A DNA stretch of 64,000 nt from Arenibacter echinorum (GTDB lineage Bacteria; Bacteroidota; Bacteroidia; Flavobacteriales; Flavobacteriaceae), in contig NZ_QLLN01000005.1 of assembly GCF_003259375.1 (NCBI RefSeq), forward strand, positions 490,362-554,361, in the 5' to 3' direction. The number at the start of each line of letters is the position of its first letter. Positions within the stretch are counted from its first letter, which is position 1. A program made the position numbers and the translations under genes. Under the pieces are notes generated by a model that saw only the letters and a program-made list of their open reading frames with translations, was not told the DNA's origin and ran no database searches. This document shows, piece after piece, positions 63,370 to 64,000 of the stretch.

Positions 63370-64000
63370 TTTGTTGATTATTTTAGAAGAGACAAGATAT
63401 TAAAAAATGGGTTACTCAAAAGATATTGTTGGAACTTATTTTGGGAGGGCGTTGAATATTGCTAGTTGGGAAGAATAATTTAATGTACCAATGTTTTAAT
63501 GTAGCAATAATTCAATGTAGCAATTGTTCAATTTGAAAATGAGCCGATTTGAAGTTAGAGCTACAATGTTATAATTATTCAATGTTACAATGTATCAATT
63601 TAATGGTTTGAAGATGGGTAGATTTGGAAATGTAACAATGGTTTAATGTAGCAATAATGCAATGTAGCAATGTATCGATTTGATAGGTTGAAGATGTAAC
63701 TACCATTTATCAATTATACAATGTGGCAATGTGTCAATTGGTTGATTTGCAGATTGGATTCTGCGGCTACTGTTTACCAATTATTAGTACAAACGCAGTG
63801 CAGTACAATGGGCCACAGGAACTGATCACGCCATCGGCGTGCCTATTTGGATATATTGCAAAAAAAAAGTCCCCCCATCGTAAGATGAAGGGACTTCAAA
63901 AAAAGGCGGCGGCCTATTCAATGACAGCCCGTTACTGCAAGCGTAGCGAAGCAGGAACGGATGCTGGAATTAATCACGCAATAGGCGTGCATTCAATGAC
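63370..64000. repeat. Repeat-rich non-coding end of the window
   Basis: No gene seen. Between 63481 and 63740 there are about eight degenerate copies of AATGTAnCAAT, often with TTCAATGTA beside them. At 63828-63842 and 63975-63989 there are related hairpins (CACGCCATCGGCGTG, CACGCAATAGGCGTG), and ATTCAATGAC occurs at 63916-63925 and 63991-64000. A terminator for a minus-strand gene beyond the window lies between. Confidence 0.7.
63860..63904 (-). terminator. Terminator of a gene right of the window
   Basis: AAGTCCC (63867-63873) with GGGACTT (63890-63896) and an inner CATC/GATG, flanked by A-runs that read as T-runs on the minus strand. Confidence 0.6.

Noticed and set aside
63481..63780. 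Possible CRISPR-like or VNTR array at the right end
   Set aside because: Units are degenerate and irregularly spaced; no constant spacer length.
1..64000. CRISPR arrays, integrase/transposase genes, rRNA genes
   Set aside because: No regular spacer-repeat array, recombinase or insertion-sequence protein, or rRNA segment was found by reading both strands.

Overview
The window looks like chromosomal DNA of a marine Flavobacteriia member (Bacteroidota). It has low GC, no Shine-Dalgarno-like spacing, paired SusC/SusD proteins, a FecI/FecR pair, many sulfatases, NhaD and an exported TPR/AraC regulator. Genus is not decidable from the sequence alone; Zobellia/Arenibacter/Maribacter-type genomes are the natural comparison.

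Layout. (1) 1-2702: the 3' part of a heavy-metal-type RND efflux pump. (2) 2.9-13.4 kb: the mobilisation and replication half of an integrative conjugative or mobilisable element: PLD-like protein, T4CP, MobB-like relaxase, BfmA-type accessory protein, RadC-like JAB protein, DUF6876-like protein, Ssb, EEP nuclease, DnaC-like ATPase, replication-initiator-like protein, HTH protein and RteC. No integrase or Tra pore genes are present. (3) 13.6-21.3 kb: a peptide export and regulation cassette on the minus strand: C39-peptidase ABC exporter, HlyD adaptor, exported-TPR/AraC regulator, a 41-residue double-glycine peptide that is easily missed, and a prolyl-oligopeptidase lipoprotein. A palindromic motif, CATTTATAAATGACG, sits upstream of the exporter, of the peptide and of rteC. 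(4) A tRNA-Val gene, which could be the chromosomal junction. (5) 22.1-29.5 kb: housekeeping genes folC, tonB-exbD-exbB, nhaD, an amino-acid dehydrogenase and an acyl-CoA dehydrogenase. (6) 29.5-34.7 kb: a two-gene island with a cholesterol-dependent-cytolysin-like lipoprotein and a one-protein two-component regulator. It is bracketed by the real 3' end of the acyl-CoA dehydrogenase gene and a diverged 57-bp copy of that end. (7) gltB-gltD. (8) 41.3-63.4 kb: a sulfatase-rich polysaccharide-utilisation-type locus with five sulfatases, two SusC/SusD pairs, one divergent FecI/FecR pair, a DUF1080 hydrolase and a decayed sulfatase. No glycoside hydrolase or polysaccharide lyase is seen. (9) The last 0.6 kb is repeat-rich non-coding DNA.

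How the parts may work together. In the peptide cassette the exporter would remove the leader after Gly-Gly and release a short cationic Pro-containing peptide; the periplasmic lipoprotein peptidase could mature or degrade it, and the membrane-anchored TPR/AraC protein could report it to the promoters carrying the shared motif, including rteC. This would be a peptide-signalling circuit coupled to a mobile element. It is an inference; the genes and the motif are seen directly. In the PUL, SusC/D pairs import sulfated oligosaccharides, the sulfatases remove sulfate, and SusC1 (with an STN domain) is wired to FecR/FecI, whereas SusC2 lacks the STN domain and instead has tandem 21-bp-spaced repeats upstream, which suggests a second regulator.
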